From CALFUK01 sp964450495 (GTDB taxonomy: Bacteria; Bacteroidota; Bacteroidia; Chitinophagales; Saprospiraceae): a DNA stretch of 64,000 bases. Location: positions 5,278-69,277 of the forward strand of contig CAYVFU010000012.1 in the NCBI GenBank assembly GCA_964450495.1, read 5' to 3'. Each line of letters opens with the position of its first letter. Position 1 is the first letter of the stretch. Below are positions 44,442-53,952 of the stretch, piece by piece. The translations under genes were made by a program, and so were the position numbers. Under the pieces are notes generated by a model. It was not told the DNA's origin and made no database searches. It was given only the letters and a program-made list of their open reading frames with translations.

Positions 44442-46988
44442 ATGGCTATTAACATCAAATCTCTGTTTTTATCAATTTGTGCATTGTGTTTAATGATCTT
44501 TTTCTCATGCGCTTCAGATAATAGTGAAACTGCCAAAAATGATAACGGTCTTCACATCACACATGAAGTCCAAGAAGTTGATTTAGGAAGCTCAACATCA
44601 GTTGTCAATTGGACGATCATAAATAAGTACTTAAAGCCACTCCCAAAAACTGGATGGTCAATTTACTTTAATCAGATTGCAATGATCATTGACAATGGTG
44701 ATACTGATGTGGGACTAGTTGTTGAAAATGTAAAAGGAGATTACCAACGGATTTATCCTGATTCAAGCTTCACTGGACTCAATGTCGGAGACTCTTTGTC
44801 CTTCAGTCAAAAAATAAACTATCCTATACTGCGAAAAACATTTACGCCATCAAGCCTATACATTGCATACGATAATGGGTATACGACACCCATCGAAAAT
44901 GTTACCCACATACCATTTTCTGATGAAGTAAAACAAAATTTAAATTCACCATCTGCTGCTGACATTTATAAAAAAAATAAACTTTTAAGTGTAAAACCAA
45001 AAACAGATATTTTACCCATTTCACCAAAACCTAAATCTTATAAAAAAGAAGAAGGAACGTTAAACTATTCGGGAACAATACATATTTCGTCTGGCACATT
45101 TTTCCGTAAAGAAGCAGTACAACTAAAAGACTATTTGTCAGAAGTTTTTACCGGCTCAATATTCTTTAGCGAATCATCAAATGATGAACCAGACAACACC
45201 ATCAATCTAATAAAAAGCGATGATGTCGATAATCCTAGTGCATATCAATTAAGTGTATCAAACAAAGGTATATCAATCAGAGCATCACATCAGCAAGGCA
45301 TATTTTATGGGATACAATCCTTGAGACATTTAATTGCGAACGAGAATTATACAAATCCTTCTAATGAAATATCTATTCAATATGCGCTAATTGATGATGA
45401 AGCTCGTTTTAATTATCGTGGATTAATGATAGATGTTTCTCGAAACTTCCATAGTAAAGAAGCCATTTTTAAAACGCTTGATTTGATGGCATTCTTCAAA
45501 TTGAATAAATTTCATTTTCACCTGACAGATGATGAAGGTTGGAGACTAGAAATTGATGGATTACCCGAGTTAACTGACATTGGGGCAAAACGCGGTCACA
45601 CGACAGACGAATCAGATATGCTCTATCCATTTTATTCTTCTGGACCGGACGCAGAGAATTCTTATGGAAGTGGTTTCTACAGCAAAGCTGATTTTATCGA
45701 AATCCTTCAATATGCTAATGACCGTCACATAGAAGTTATTCCAGAAATAGATTTACCTGGACACATGCGAGCTGCCATAATTGCTATGACAGCCAGATAT
45801 AATAGATTGAAAACAGCAGGTGATGAAAATGGAGCAAGTAAATATTTACTTGAAGACTTCGATGATGAGTCCGTATATTCTTCTGCGCAAGGATATAATG
45901 ATAATGCAATGTGCGTGTGCCGAGAATCTGCGTTTACATTTATTGAAAAAGTTGTAGAAGAACTTGTAAACCTATATGATGATGCTGGAATACCTTTAAA
46001 AGTCTTCCATAGCGGCGGAGATGAAGTAGCATATGGGGCATGGCAAAAATCACCTGTGTGTGAAAAGTTCATAGCAGAAACGGAAGATCTCAACAGTTCT
46101 GATGATCTCCATGCCTACACCCTTAATAGATTAAAAGCCATTTTGGCAAAGCACGATATAAAATCTGCTGGCTGGGAAGAAATACTATTAAAACACGGTG
46201 CAGATGGCCACAATACTACAGAAATAAATACTGATTTCTTAGGGGACAATATGCGTGCTTATGTGTGGAATGCGATATGGGGAGGAGGCAGAGAAGAGAT
46301 GGCTTATAAACTGGCCAATTTGGGTTATGAAGTTGTGATTAGTAATTCTGCACAACTCTACCTCGACATGGCATACAATACCGACCCTGAAGAAACAGGA
46401 TTAAGTTGGTCAGGTTATACTGATACTAAAAGTGCTTTCGATTTAGTCCCTTTAGATATTTATAAAACTGCTGGAGTCTCAGACATTGACAACTTTGTCA
46501 AAGGCAAAACACCGTTGACAGAAAAAGGCAAGACAAATATTTTAGGCATACAAGGACAGATATGGAGTGAAACAATACGAAGTGAAGAACTTCTTTTTTA
46601 CATGATGTTTCCGAAACTAATATCTGTTGCCGAACGTGCATGGTCCCCTGAGCAACCATGGGAAAGTGAACCTGCCAATAATATTCTAAATGTTCAGCAG
46701 AGCTATTGGAATGACTTCACAAATACACTAGGTCATTATGTGTTACCAAAACTAGATGTTAAAGACGTGAGCTACAGGATTCCACCTCCTGGTGCTGTTG
46801 TAGAAAATGGTCAATTAAGTGCAAATACTCTATTTCCAGGATTGACTATTCGATACACAACTGATGGATCAATTCCGACAGAAGATTCTCAAGAATACAT
46901 ATCTCCAATAAAAATAATTGAAAATAACATTGTACTTAAGACATTTTCAAGTAATGGCAGGAGTAGTAGAGCTGTCAAATTAAATTAA
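44442..46988 (+). CDS. Beta-N-acetylhexosaminidase lipoprotein, glycoside hydrolase family 20
   Basis: A protein of 848 residues. Lipoprotein signal ICALCLMIFFSCASD (Cys 23). Domains in order: a chitobiase/hexosaminidase N-terminal beta domain (about 40-165, TSVVNWTIINKYLKPLPKTG), the GH20b domain (about 190-310), the GH20 barrel (about 320-760) and a C-terminal chitobiase-type domain (about 775-848, LFPGLTIRYTTDGSIPTEDS). The catalytic Asp-Glu pair is Asp 527-Glu 528 in HSGGDEVAYG; substrate-shaping Trp residues occur in YVWNAIWGG and GWEEILLKH. It removes terminal GlcNAc/GalNAc, for example from chitin oligomers or glycans, by substrate-assisted catalysis. Lipid anchoring suggests a location at the outer membrane or periplasm. 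Confidence 0.95.
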   Translation: MAINIKSLFLSICALCLMIFFSCASDNSETAKNDNGLHITHEVQEVDLGSSTSVVNWTIINKYLKPLPKTGWSIYFNQIAMIIDNGDTDVGLVVENVKGDYQRIYPDSSFTGLNVGDSLSFSQKINYPILRKTFTPSSLYIAYDNGYTTPIENVTHIPFSDEVKQNLNSPSAADIYKKNKLLSVKPKTDILPISPKPKSYKKEEGTLNYSGTIHISSGTFFRKEAVQLKDYLSEVFTGSIFFSESSNDEPDNTINLIKSDDVDNPSAYQLSVSNKGISIRASHQQGIFYGIQSLRHLIANENYTNPSNEISIQYALIDDEARFNYRGLMIDVSRNFHSKEAIFKTLDLMAFFKLNKFHFHLTDDEGWRLEIDGLPELTDIGAKRGHTTDESDMLYPFYSSGPDAENSYGSGFYSKADFIEILQYANDRHIEVIPEIDLPGHMRAAIIAMTARYNRLKTAGDENGASKYLLEDFDDESVYSSAQGYNDNAMCVCRESAFTFIEKVVEELVNLYDDAGIPLKVFHSGGDEVAYGAWQKSPVCEKFIAETEDLNSSDDLHAYTLNRLKAILAKHDIKSAGWEEILLKHGADGHNTTEINTDFLGDNMRAYVWNAIWGGGREEMAYKLANLGYEVVISNSAQLYLDMAYNTDPEETGLSWSGYTDTKSAFDLVPLDIYKTAGVSDIDNFVKGKTPLTEKGKTNILGIQGQIWSETIRSEELLFYMMFPKLISVAERAWSPEQPWESEPANNILNVQQSYWNDFTNTLGHYVLPKLDVKDVSYRIPPPGAVVENGQLSANTLFPGLTIRYTTDGSIPTEDSQEYISPIKIIENNIVLKTFSSNGRSSRAVKLN

Positions 46989-47138
46989 TGTAAATATATA
47001 ATGCATTGATATACAAATATCATTATCATATTTTTTATGAAGCTTAAGACTTAGGCTGGATATATGTAAATCTAAATCCAACAATATTTAGCTGAATTGC
47101 GTCAATAGAATCAAATAAATGGATCTGATTAAACGTAA

Positions 47139-47366
47139 AATTCAGGACCAAATAAAACTTATTTTTGGAGAACCTACGACTAACAAGAAATTGACTGGAT
47201 AGAAGAACGAGAAGGCAAACTGTTTGGATATGAAATTAAATGGAATCCAAATAAAAAAATTAAAGCACCTAAAGCTAGGACCTCAAACTATGAAGAAGCC
47301 AACTTTGAAGTGATTGATCGAGATAATTATTTGGAATGGATAAGTGATTTAAAATTTCAAAAATGA
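47139..47366 (+). pseudogene. C-terminal remnant of an AAA+/DUF4143-type ATPase
   Basis: In one frame, interrupted by a stop at 47181-47183, the sequence reads KTYFWRTYD (stop) QEIDWIEEREGKLFGYEIKW and continues KAPKARTSNYEEANFEVID to a stop at 47364-47366. This is the characteristic C-terminus of the Bacteroidota AAA ATPases that carry a DUF4143 nuclease-like domain (xYFWRTY..EIDWIEE...FEFKW). The rest of the gene is missing, with another stop at 47136-47138, so only about 75 codons survive. It sits in the 460-nt gap between the hexosaminidase and lepA; the remainder of the gap shows no gene. Confidence 0.75.
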
Positions 47367-47448
47367 AAAGACGAAAACTCCTATCTATTACCAAAAGTAG
47401 ATTGATCAAATTATATTTTTATAATATGAAGTAGTCACGATTAAATCT

Positions 47449-49242
47449 TTAATCATTCAATTTCAAGACTTCTAAAAATGCTTTCTGTGGCACTTGGACA
47501 GTTCCAATTTGACGCATCTTCTTTTTACCCTTTTTTTGCTTTTCTAAGAGCTTTCGTTTACGCGTGATATCTCCACCATAGCACTTTGCAGTAACATCTT
47601 TTCGCAATGCAGAAATGGTTTCTCTCGCAATTATTTTAGCGCCGATAGCAGCTTGAATAGCGATGACGAATTGTTGTCTGGGTAATAGGTCTTTGAGTTT
47701 TTTACAAATTTTTCTCCCGAATGATTCTGCTTTGTCTCGGTGTACCAAAGATGACAAGGCATCCACAGATTCACCATTTAATTTTATATCGAGTTTGACA
47801 AGATTAGATGCGCTGTAGGCGATTGGTACATAATCAAAAGACGCGTAGCCTTTAGATATTGATTTTAGCCTGTCGTAGAAATCAAAAACAATTTCTGCTA
47901 ATGGCAGTTCAAAGGTTAACTCCACTCTTTCTGTGGTTAAGTAGGTTTGCTTACTGAGCGTGCCTCGCTTCTCTAAAGCAAGGCTCATGATTGAACCAAT
48001 ATAATCTGGAGCAGTAATCACCTGTGCACGGATATATGGCTCTTCTACCCTATCTAACATCGTTGGATCAGGTAACTCAGACGGAGTATTAATGATAAGC
48101 TCTTCACCTTTTTTAGTATAAGCTACATACGACACGTTTGGTACCGTAGTGATTACTTCTTGATCAAATTCTCTTGATAATCGCTCTTGGATTATTTCTA
48201 GATGGAGCATTCCCAGGAATCCACATCTGAATCCAAATCCTAACGCTACCGAAGTCTCTGGTTCGAATACTAAAGATGCATCGTTTAATTGCAGTTTTTC
48301 TAAACTGTCTCGGAGATCTTCGAAGTGCTCATTTTCTATAGGATAAATTCCTGCAAAGACCATTGGCTTGACATCCTCAAAACCCTGTATCGCAGACTCG
48401 CAGGGGTTTTCTGCTAGGGTGATTGTATCTCCTACTTTTATTTCTTTCGAATCTTTTATCCCAGTAATGATGTAGCCTACATTCCCAGTAGATAAAGTCT
48501 TTTTTGGAATTTGGTCTAATTGCAAAATACCAATTTCATCAGCAAAGTATTCTGCCCCTGTATTGACAAATTTGACTTTGTCTCCTTTCGCAATTTTACC
48601 ATTTAATATTCTATAATAAGCGATCACCCCTCTGTAGGAATTAAACATTGAATCAAAAATCAATGCTTGAAATGGCGCTTCAGGATCACCATCAGGTGCA
48701 GGTATTCTTTCTACTGCTGCAGCTAGTATTTCAGCAATACCAATACCTGTCTTCCCACTTGCATGAATGATTTCTTCTCTGTCACAACCCAAAAGGTCAA
48801 TGATCTGATCAGACACTTCGTCAACCATTGCACTGTCCATGTCGACTTTATTCAAAATGGGAATAATCTCTAAATCATGTTCGATGGCTAAATACAAATT
48901 TGAAATGGTTTGTGCCTGAATCCCTTGTGATGCATCTACCAATAACAATGCACCTTCACAAGCTGCAATTGAACGAGAAACCTCATAAGAGAAATCTACG
49001 TGACCAGGTGTATCAATCAGATTTAAGGTGTATTTCTGACCATCTGTATGATTGTAATACATCTGAATCGCATGACTCTTGATCGTAATGCCTCGCTCTC
49101 TTTCGATATCCATATCATCCAATGCTTGGCTTTTCATATCTCTCTCTGATATGGTCTTTGTCTCTTCTAGTAGACGATCCGAAAGTGTACTTTTCCCATG
49201 ATCAATATGAGCAATGACACAAAAATTCCTAATTAACTTCAT
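47449..49242 (-). CDS. lepA: Elongation factor 4 (back-translocating GTPase LepA)
   Basis: ATG at 49242 gives 597 residues starting MKLIRNFCVIAHIDHGKSTL; the frame is open 12 codons further, but this is the family start. Motifs: G1 AHIDHGKST, switch region RERGITIKS, G3 DTPGHVDFSYEV, G4 NKVD, then the LepA-specific C-terminal domain ending RKRKLLEKQKKGKKKMRQIG and VPQKAFLEVLKL. LepA is a ribosome-bound translational GTPase that affects translocation and initiation under stress. A promoter box lies so close to the ATG that the message is probably leaderless. Confidence 0.97.
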   Translation of the reverse strand: MKLIRNFCVIAHIDHGKSTLSDRLLEETKTISERDMKSQALDDMDIERERGITIKSHAIQMYYNHTDGQKYTLNLIDTPGHVDFSYEVSRSIAACEGALLLVDASQGIQAQTISNLYLAIEHDLEIIPILNKVDMDSAMVDEVSDQIIDLLGCDREEIIHASGKTGIGIAEILAAAVERIPAPDGDPEAPFQALIFDSMFNSYRGVIAYYRILNGKIAKGDKVKFVNTGAEYFADEIGILQLDQIPKKTLSTGNVGYIITGIKDSKEIKVGDTITLAENPCESAIQGFEDVKPMVFAGIYPIENEHFEDLRDSLEKLQLNDASLVFEPETSVALGFGFRCGFLGMLHLEIIQERLSREFDQEVITTVPNVSYVAYTKKGEELIINTPSELPDPTMLDRVEEPYIRAQVITAPDYIGSIMSLALEKRGTLSKQTYLTTERVELTFELPLAEIVFDFYDRLKSISKGYASFDYVPIAYSASNLVKLDIKLNGESVDALSSLVHRDKAESFGRKICKKLKDLLPRQQFVIAIQAAIGAKIIARETISALRKDVTAKCYGGDITRKRKLLEKQKKGKKKMRQIGTVQVPQKAFLEVLKLND

Positions 49243-49248
49243 CTGGTG

Positions 49249-49256
49249 CAAATATA
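49249..49256 (-). promoter_or_regulatory. Bacteroidota-type -7 promoter box of lepA
   Basis: On the minus strand TATATTTG matches TAnnTTTG exactly, with a TTG 19 nt upstream as the -33 element. The predicted transcription start falls at about 49243, adjacent to the ATG at 49242. Confidence 0.65.
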
Positions 49257-49487
49257 CTGTTAATAGCTTGGTATACAATGCCCAATGCTTCTAATCAAGC
49301 TTAAGTTTATTAATGCATTATCGAGCATCTTATAGAAATAAATGACAACTCAAATCTATCCAGAATCTACTGAATAAACACTAAATCAAGCATTATAGGC
49401 TATAAATGACTAAAGATACAGGTAGAGAAATTCTTTTAAGAAGAACTGAATATCGTTTTATCGTTATTCAATTCATGGTCTTTTCTG

Positions 49488-49838
49488 TTATGTTTGGCTA
49501 GGAATAGAAATGGTCATGGTTGTACCTTCACCAATAACTGAGTTAAGTTCCATCGTTCCATTAATGTAATTGATACGAGACTCCATACTTTTGAGTCCCA
49601 ATCCTTTGTTTTCATTTTCAGGAAGGTCAGCCAACATTTCATTAATGATTTCTTGTAGCTCAATACTGATTTCGATATTAGCTTTTTTGTTTATTTCTTT
49701 TTGATTTAATTCTGAATATTTGAGTCTAAAAGAATCTGGAAAATTTGTTAGTTCATTAGAATTAGGTTGAGCGGATAGACCCAGGGCAATAAATAATAAT
49801 AAAATTCCAATCTTCGAAGTAGGTGTCTGACGATCCAT
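49488..49838 (-). pseudogene. Remnant ending in a histidine-kinase ATPase tail
   Basis: The frame from the ATG at 49838 (116 residues) begins with a hydrophobic segment (IGILLLFIALGLSAQ) and ends with GLGLKSMESRINYINGTMEL and SVIGEGTTMTISIP. This is the last part of the HATPase domain of HisKA_3-type sensor kinases, including the G2 box. The dimerisation helix with the phospho-His and the N and G1 boxes are missing. The region between signal and tail is short and acidic. I read it as an internally deleted kinase or a fusion of two gene ends; a functional product is unlikely. It overlaps the next frame upstream. Confidence 0.6.
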
Positions 49839-50121
49839 TTTGGCTCCATAGCGGTTGTTCATCTAAATTTTTCCAAGTGAGTACAAATCCTTGAAAATTC
49901 GTACCATTAAAACGGATACTTCCATCGACATCTCCAAAATCATCTCTTCCTATTCTTATAGCGCCAGCGACATCTAATTTTTGCTGTGGAGCACTAGTAT
50001 CTATGCCTACATCGCGTGTCGTAAATACTGTATTATTTCCAATATTTGTCCATTGCGCAGTGAGCTGAATACTTGTTATTGAAATCAGGCAAAAAAGAAA
50101 AATTATAGTTTGAATTTTCAT
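49762..50121 (-). pseudogene. Truncated secreted surface-protein start
   Basis: ATG at 50121 (MKIQTIIFLFCLISITSIQLTAQ, a signal peptide) is followed by RDVGIDTSAPQQKLDVAGAI and RIGRDDFGDVDGSIRFNGTN. The VGIGTxxPxxKLDVxG pattern opens many Bacteroidota surface proteins with tail-fibre/peptidase-chaperone-like repeats, which normally run for hundreds of residues. Here the recognisable part stops after about 100 residues and the frame ends with a non-conserved tail overlapping the kinase remnant by 77 nt. The frame is also open upstream of the ATG. A deletion joining two unrelated genes would explain both fragments. Confidence 0.55.
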
Positions 50122-50512
50122 AGTGAATATTGTTTGGACTAAATAAATAATAAAAGACTCTGGTCTTGGAGGAGTTACTTTTTCAGTAATAATAGAGTGT
50201 GTCTTTGGAAGGTTGTTTTCTACAAGCTGAAGTGAATTGATCATCTTTGCGACTTTTATTTTCCAAAGATGAGTTGTTAATTTCAATTAAAAATCACCGA
50301 ATTCTGTGATGTCTAAAAATCATGGTATTCTGTTAGAAACGAGGTTGAATTAGAATGGAAAATGGTAAGGAGAAAAATAAAAAAGTCTTAATCAAGTCTG
50401 GTTATACAGACGACACAGAAAAGCATAAATAAATAAAGAAAGGGATTATTAATCAACTAATTCTGTAGATAAGTAAAGGTATACTTTGTAATTCTGGAAC
50501 GAAACTCAACTG

Positions 50513-51202
50513 CTATATATCAAATGTAAAACCTGTCCGCTTTAAATTTTCATACTTCTCTTCATCAAAACTATAAAGTCTAGCAGGTCTGTGAGCTACA
50601 CCTGTTTGAAATTCTTTTGTATCAACCAAAATCCCCATAGACAAAAGCTTCTTTCTAAAATTTCGTTTGTCAAGTGAAGTACCTAAAATTGCCTCGTAAA
50701 GTTCTTGCAAATCAGATAATGTAAATTTCTCTTCTAATAATTCAAAACCAATCGGTCGATGCTGGACTGATTGTTTTAAAGAATTAAGACAGTCAGTCAA
50801 AATTTCAACATGGTCAAATGCGAGTTCTACGACACTCTCAACTGGTATCCATTTGACAATCTGTGCAAATGAAGATGGCTTAAGTTGTACTTTATTTACA
50901 TTAACTAAAGATAAATAGGCAATAGTAATGACTCTGCCATGTGGGTGTCTGTCCTTTTTCCCAAAAGCCTTGACTTGTTCGAGGTACATATTATTAATAC
51001 CTATCAATTGGTTCAATACCCTGAGAGGTGCATCTATTAAATCTTCATCTGGATACACTAAATCACCTGGCAACGCCCAATAATCTTCAAATGGTTGTTC
51101 TCCTCTTTTAATCAATAAAACCTTCAACAATTTTTGATCAAATCCAAATAGAACATTATCTACAGAGAAAGCTGATTTAAAATATTGATTCTGTACATCC
51201 AT
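50513..51202 (-). CDS. Nudix-fold transcriptional regulator (NrtR/AraR-like) with degenerate Nudix box
   Basis: ATG at 51202 gives 229 residues; an in-frame TTG three codons upstream is less likely. The N-terminal Nudix domain (about 10-140) contains KVLLIKRGEQPFEDYWALPG. In the Nudix box the glutamates of REUxEExGU are replaced (PLRVLNQLIGI), so hydrolysis is unlikely. The C-terminal part (about 150-225), FTLSDLQELYEAILGTSLDK and then RNFRKKLLSMGIL, is the winged-helix DNA-binding domain of NrtR-type regulators. In Bacteroidota such proteins control NAD or sugar pathways by binding a nucleotide or sugar ligand in the dead Nudix domain. The target is unknown; it is divergent from the threonine aldolase gene, which it could control. 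Confidence 0.88.
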   Translation of the reverse strand: MDVQNQYFKSAFSVDNVLFGFDQKLLKVLLIKRGEQPFEDYWALPGDLVYPDEDLIDAPLRVLNQLIGINNMYLEQVKAFGKKDRHPHGRVITIAYLSLVNVNKVQLKPSSFAQIVKWIPVESVVELAFDHVEILTDCLNSLKQSVQHRPIGFELLEEKFTLSDLQELYEAILGTSLDKRNFRKKLLSMGILVDTKEFQTGVAHRPARLYSFDEEKYENLKRTGFTFDI

Positions 51203-51297
51203 GGTAACCAAAAAAGCAATTTAGGGATTACGTGTATAATTAACACTAAGAAGCTTACAGTTTTTTATAAATTGAAGCAAATTCCAATTAAACCATT

Positions 51298-52323
51298 ATG
51301 AAGCAAATCAATCTCATTAGCGATACTATTACAAAACCTAATGATGCCATGCTGCAGTATATGATGCAAGCAGAAGTAGGGGATGATGTCTTCGGTCAAG
51401 ATCCGACAATCAATGCACTAGAAAAAAAACTTGCAGATATGTTTGGAAAAGAATCTGCAATTTTCTGCCCATCTGGTACAATGACAAATCAACTCGCTAT
51501 AAAATGTCATACCAATGCGCTGGATGAATTAATATGTGAAAAGACTTCTCATGTCTACCAATATGAAACTGGTGGATATAGTTACAATTCCAGAGTTGCC
51601 ATTAATTTGATTGATGGTGAAAATGGTAAATTAAAACCTCAACACATCACAGCTGCCATAAGACCTGATTATGATTGGTTACCAAATTCTAGATTAGTAA
51701 GCATTGAAAATTCTTGCAACAAAGGTGGTGGCAGCTATTATGATTTATCCGAAATGAGTGCTATTTCACAAACTTGCAAAGCACATGATCTCCGTTTACA
51801 TTTAGACGGCGCAAGATTATTTAATGTGTTGGTAGAAACAGAAGACAAGCCAATCGATATAGGACCACTGTTTGATAGTATTTCCATTTGCCTATCCAAA
51901 GGGTTAGGTGCACCAGTCGGTTCTGTTCTTATCGGAGATACACCATTTATCAAAAAAGCCAGAAAATTTAGGAAAGTAATGGGTGGTGGGATGAGGCAGG
52001 CAGGATACCTTGCTGCTGCATGTATTTACGCCTTGGATAATAACATGCAACAATTAAAGATAGATAATCAGCACGCAAAAGATATTGGAGTAGAATTACT
52101 CAAATTACCTTATGTGGATGCAGTCAAACCTGTAAAAACGAACATCCTTATTTTTACAATTGCTGAGACATTGGCAGTTACTGACATATTACAAAAATTT
52201 CAACAAAAAGGAATAGTGGCTAGTCAGTTTGGAGCGCAGGACATTAGATTCGTAACACACAATGGTTTTGAAAAAAGTGATCTCGAGGACTTGATGCAAA
52301 GAATGAAATCAATTAAGACTTAA
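51298..52323 (+). CDS. Low-specificity threonine aldolase
   Basis: A protein of 341 residues. PLP fold-type I threonine aldolase: MKQINLISDTITKPNDAML, VGDDVFGQDPTINALEKKLA and GKESAIFCPSGTMTNQLAIK are family signatures. The PLP Lys is residue 201 in SICLSKGLGAPVGSVLIG, and LRLHLDGARLFN supplies the Asp that binds the pyridine nitrogen. It cleaves L-threonine/L-allo-threonine to glycine and acetaldehyde in the cytoplasm; stereospecificity is not visible from the sequence. It is divergent from the Nudix-type regulator. Its stop overlaps the convergent nuclease gene by 4 nt. Confidence 0.93.
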   Translation: MKQINLISDTITKPNDAMLQYMMQAEVGDDVFGQDPTINALEKKLADMFGKESAIFCPSGTMTNQLAIKCHTNALDELICEKTSHVYQYETGGYSYNSRVAINLIDGENGKLKPQHITAAIRPDYDWLPNSRLVSIENSCNKGGGSYYDLSEMSAISQTCKAHDLRLHLDGARLFNVLVETEDKPIDIGPLFDSISICLSKGLGAPVGSVLIGDTPFIKKARKFRKVMGGGMRQAGYLAAACIYALDNNMQQLKIDNQHAKDIGVELLKLPYVDAVKPVKTNILIFTIAETLAVTDILQKFQQKGIVASQFGAQDIRFVTHNGFEKSDLEDLMQRMKSIKT

Positions 52324-52913
52324 CCTTCGGCTTCTTTACGCTTATTTATCTCATCCCTAATTCTTGCTGCCCGTTCATAATCCTCTTTCGACAAGACATC
52401 ATCTAGTTCTTTGGTCAGATCTGCTAAGGACATATTCTCGATTGTTGTCTTAGCTTTTCGTAGACGCTTCTTTGGGGTTTGTTCTGCTAATTCTGCTTCT
52501 GGATTTTCAATTAAAACACCAGCTTCATCCATCAAAAATCCAAATGTATAAATTGGACATTCGAAGCGGACAGCCATCGCAATGGCATCAGAAGTTCTCG
52601 AATCGATCTCATAAAGCTCACCATCTTTCAGACAAACAAGCTTGGCATAAAAGATACCATCGAGAAGATTATTAATGACAATTTCTTTCAATTCTATATT
52701 AAAAGAATCCATTGTGTTTTTAAACAAATCATGCGTAAGCGGACGGTTTGGCTTCATTCGCTCCATAGCAACAGCTATCGCTTGAGCTTCGAAACCACCA
52801 ATTACTATTGGAAGCCTTCGCTGCCCTTCGATCTCACCAAGAACCACTGCATAATTGTGTGATTGAGTGACACTGTGGGATAAGGCAACAATTTCTAGTT
52901 CAATTTTCTTCAT
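52320..52913 (-). CDS. Bifunctional nuclease family protein (DUF151) with UVR motif
   Basis: A protein of 197 residues. The first 130 residues form the bifunctional nuclease/DUF151 domain: HNYAVVLGEIEGQRRLPIVI, then GGFEAQAIAVAMERMKPNRP, THDLFKN and EIDSRTSDAIAMAVRFECPI. The C-terminus (about 160-195), LADLTKELDDVLSKEDYERA followed by ARIRDEINKRK, is a UVR (UvrB/C-interaction) helix pair. The combination is common in Bacteroidota. Homologues are called nucleases from plant work, but the biochemical role in bacteria is uncertain. It follows the etfBA unit on the same strand, 46 nt away. Confidence 0.9.
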   Translation of the reverse strand: MKKIELEIVALSHSVTQSHNYAVVLGEIEGQRRLPIVIGGFEAQAIAVAMERMKPNRPLTHDLFKNTMDSFNIELKEIVINNLLDGIFYAKLVCLKDGELYEIDSRTSDAIAMAVRFECPIYTFGFLMDEAGVLIENPEAELAEQTPKKRLRKAKTTIENMSLADLTKELDDVLSKEDYERAARIRDEINKRKEAEG

Positions 52914-52959
52914 TTACGCTTGTAAAGTACAAAGAATATAAGAACGAATTAATAGATAT

Positions 52960-53925
52960 TTAATTACTTGCTTTAAAATTCTTTATTGCTTCAGTCAACG
53001 CAGGAACCACATCAAATAAGTCTGCACAAACGCCATAATCAGCTGCCTTAAAAAATGGAGCCTCCGGATCGATGTTAATGACAACAATTGTTTTAGAACT
53101 ATTAACTCCAGCTAGATGCTGAATCGCTCCTGAAATACCTGCTGCGATATATAAATTTGGTCTGATGGCGACACCTGTTTGTCCGACATGTTCATGATGA
53201 GGTCTCCAGTCATCATCGGCAACTGGTCTCGAACAAGCTGTAGTTGCACCAAGAACATTAGCTAAATCTTCAATTATACCCCAGTTTTCTGGGCCTTTCA
53301 TTCCTCGACCAGCCGAAACAACTAACTCTGCCTCCGGTAATGGCACGATTCCATCCACTGTTTTTTGTCCTGTTACTGTCGTTTTTGCTTCAGGTAAGTC
53401 TACTTGCAATGATTCTACAGGAGCAGCATCCGTAGCTACTTCTTCAAGTGGAATAGAATTTCCTACAAGACTTAAGACTTTTACATCAGTACTGATGTTC
53501 ACTTCTGCTATTGCTTTCCCTCCAAACACATTTTTCTTTACAGAAAAACCATTATCAGTCGTTGGGATAGAATTAACACCAGATACAACACCTGCATTCA
53601 GTGTGATCGACAAGCCACCTAATAATGATTTGCCAGTAGATGAATGATTAAGCACTACTGCACTTGCTCCTGTTTGCTGTGCAACTTGGGTTACTGCAGC
53701 TAAATATCTTCGTGAGTCATAAGAGTCAAAACTTGAGTCACTTAAATGAATCACTTTTGAAGCTCCGTAAGTACCAAGTTGCCCTGGATTTTCTGCCGCG
53801 CCTAGCACTAGAGCAATACATTCTACACCAAGCGCTTTTGCAGTTAGATGCCCGTAATAAACAGCTTCGAAAGCTGGCTTTTTAAATTTACCTTTTGGAT
53901 TTTCAGCTAAAACTAGAACTGACAT
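52960..53925 (-). CDS. etfA: Electron transfer flavoprotein, alpha subunit
   Basis: A protein of 321 residues. The N-terminal domain reads MSVLVLAENPKGKFKKPAFE. The C-terminal FAD domain carries VSAGRGMKGPENWGIIEDLA, ACSRPVADDDWRPHHEHVGQ, TGVAIRPNLYIAAGISGAIQ and VVINIDPEAPFFKAADYGV. This is a standard group I ETF alpha subunit. Together with EtfB it accepts electrons from acyl-CoA dehydrogenases and passes them to ETF:quinone oxidoreductase. It lies 27 nt after etfB on the minus strand. Confidence 0.97.
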   Translation of the reverse strand: MSVLVLAENPKGKFKKPAFEAVYYGHLTAKALGVECIALVLGAAENPGQLGTYGASKVIHLSDSSFDSYDSRRYLAAVTQVAQQTGASAVVLNHSSTGKSLLGGLSITLNAGVVSGVNSIPTTDNGFSVKKNVFGGKAIAEVNISTDVKVLSLVGNSIPLEEVATDAAPVESLQVDLPEAKTTVTGQKTVDGIVPLPEAELVVSAGRGMKGPENWGIIEDLANVLGATTACSRPVADDDWRPHHEHVGQTGVAIRPNLYIAAGISGAIQHLAGVNSSKTIVVINIDPEAPFFKAADYGVCADLFDVVPALTEAIKNFKASN

Positions 53926-53952
53926 ATATTTTGATTTATTCTTGTTATTTAA

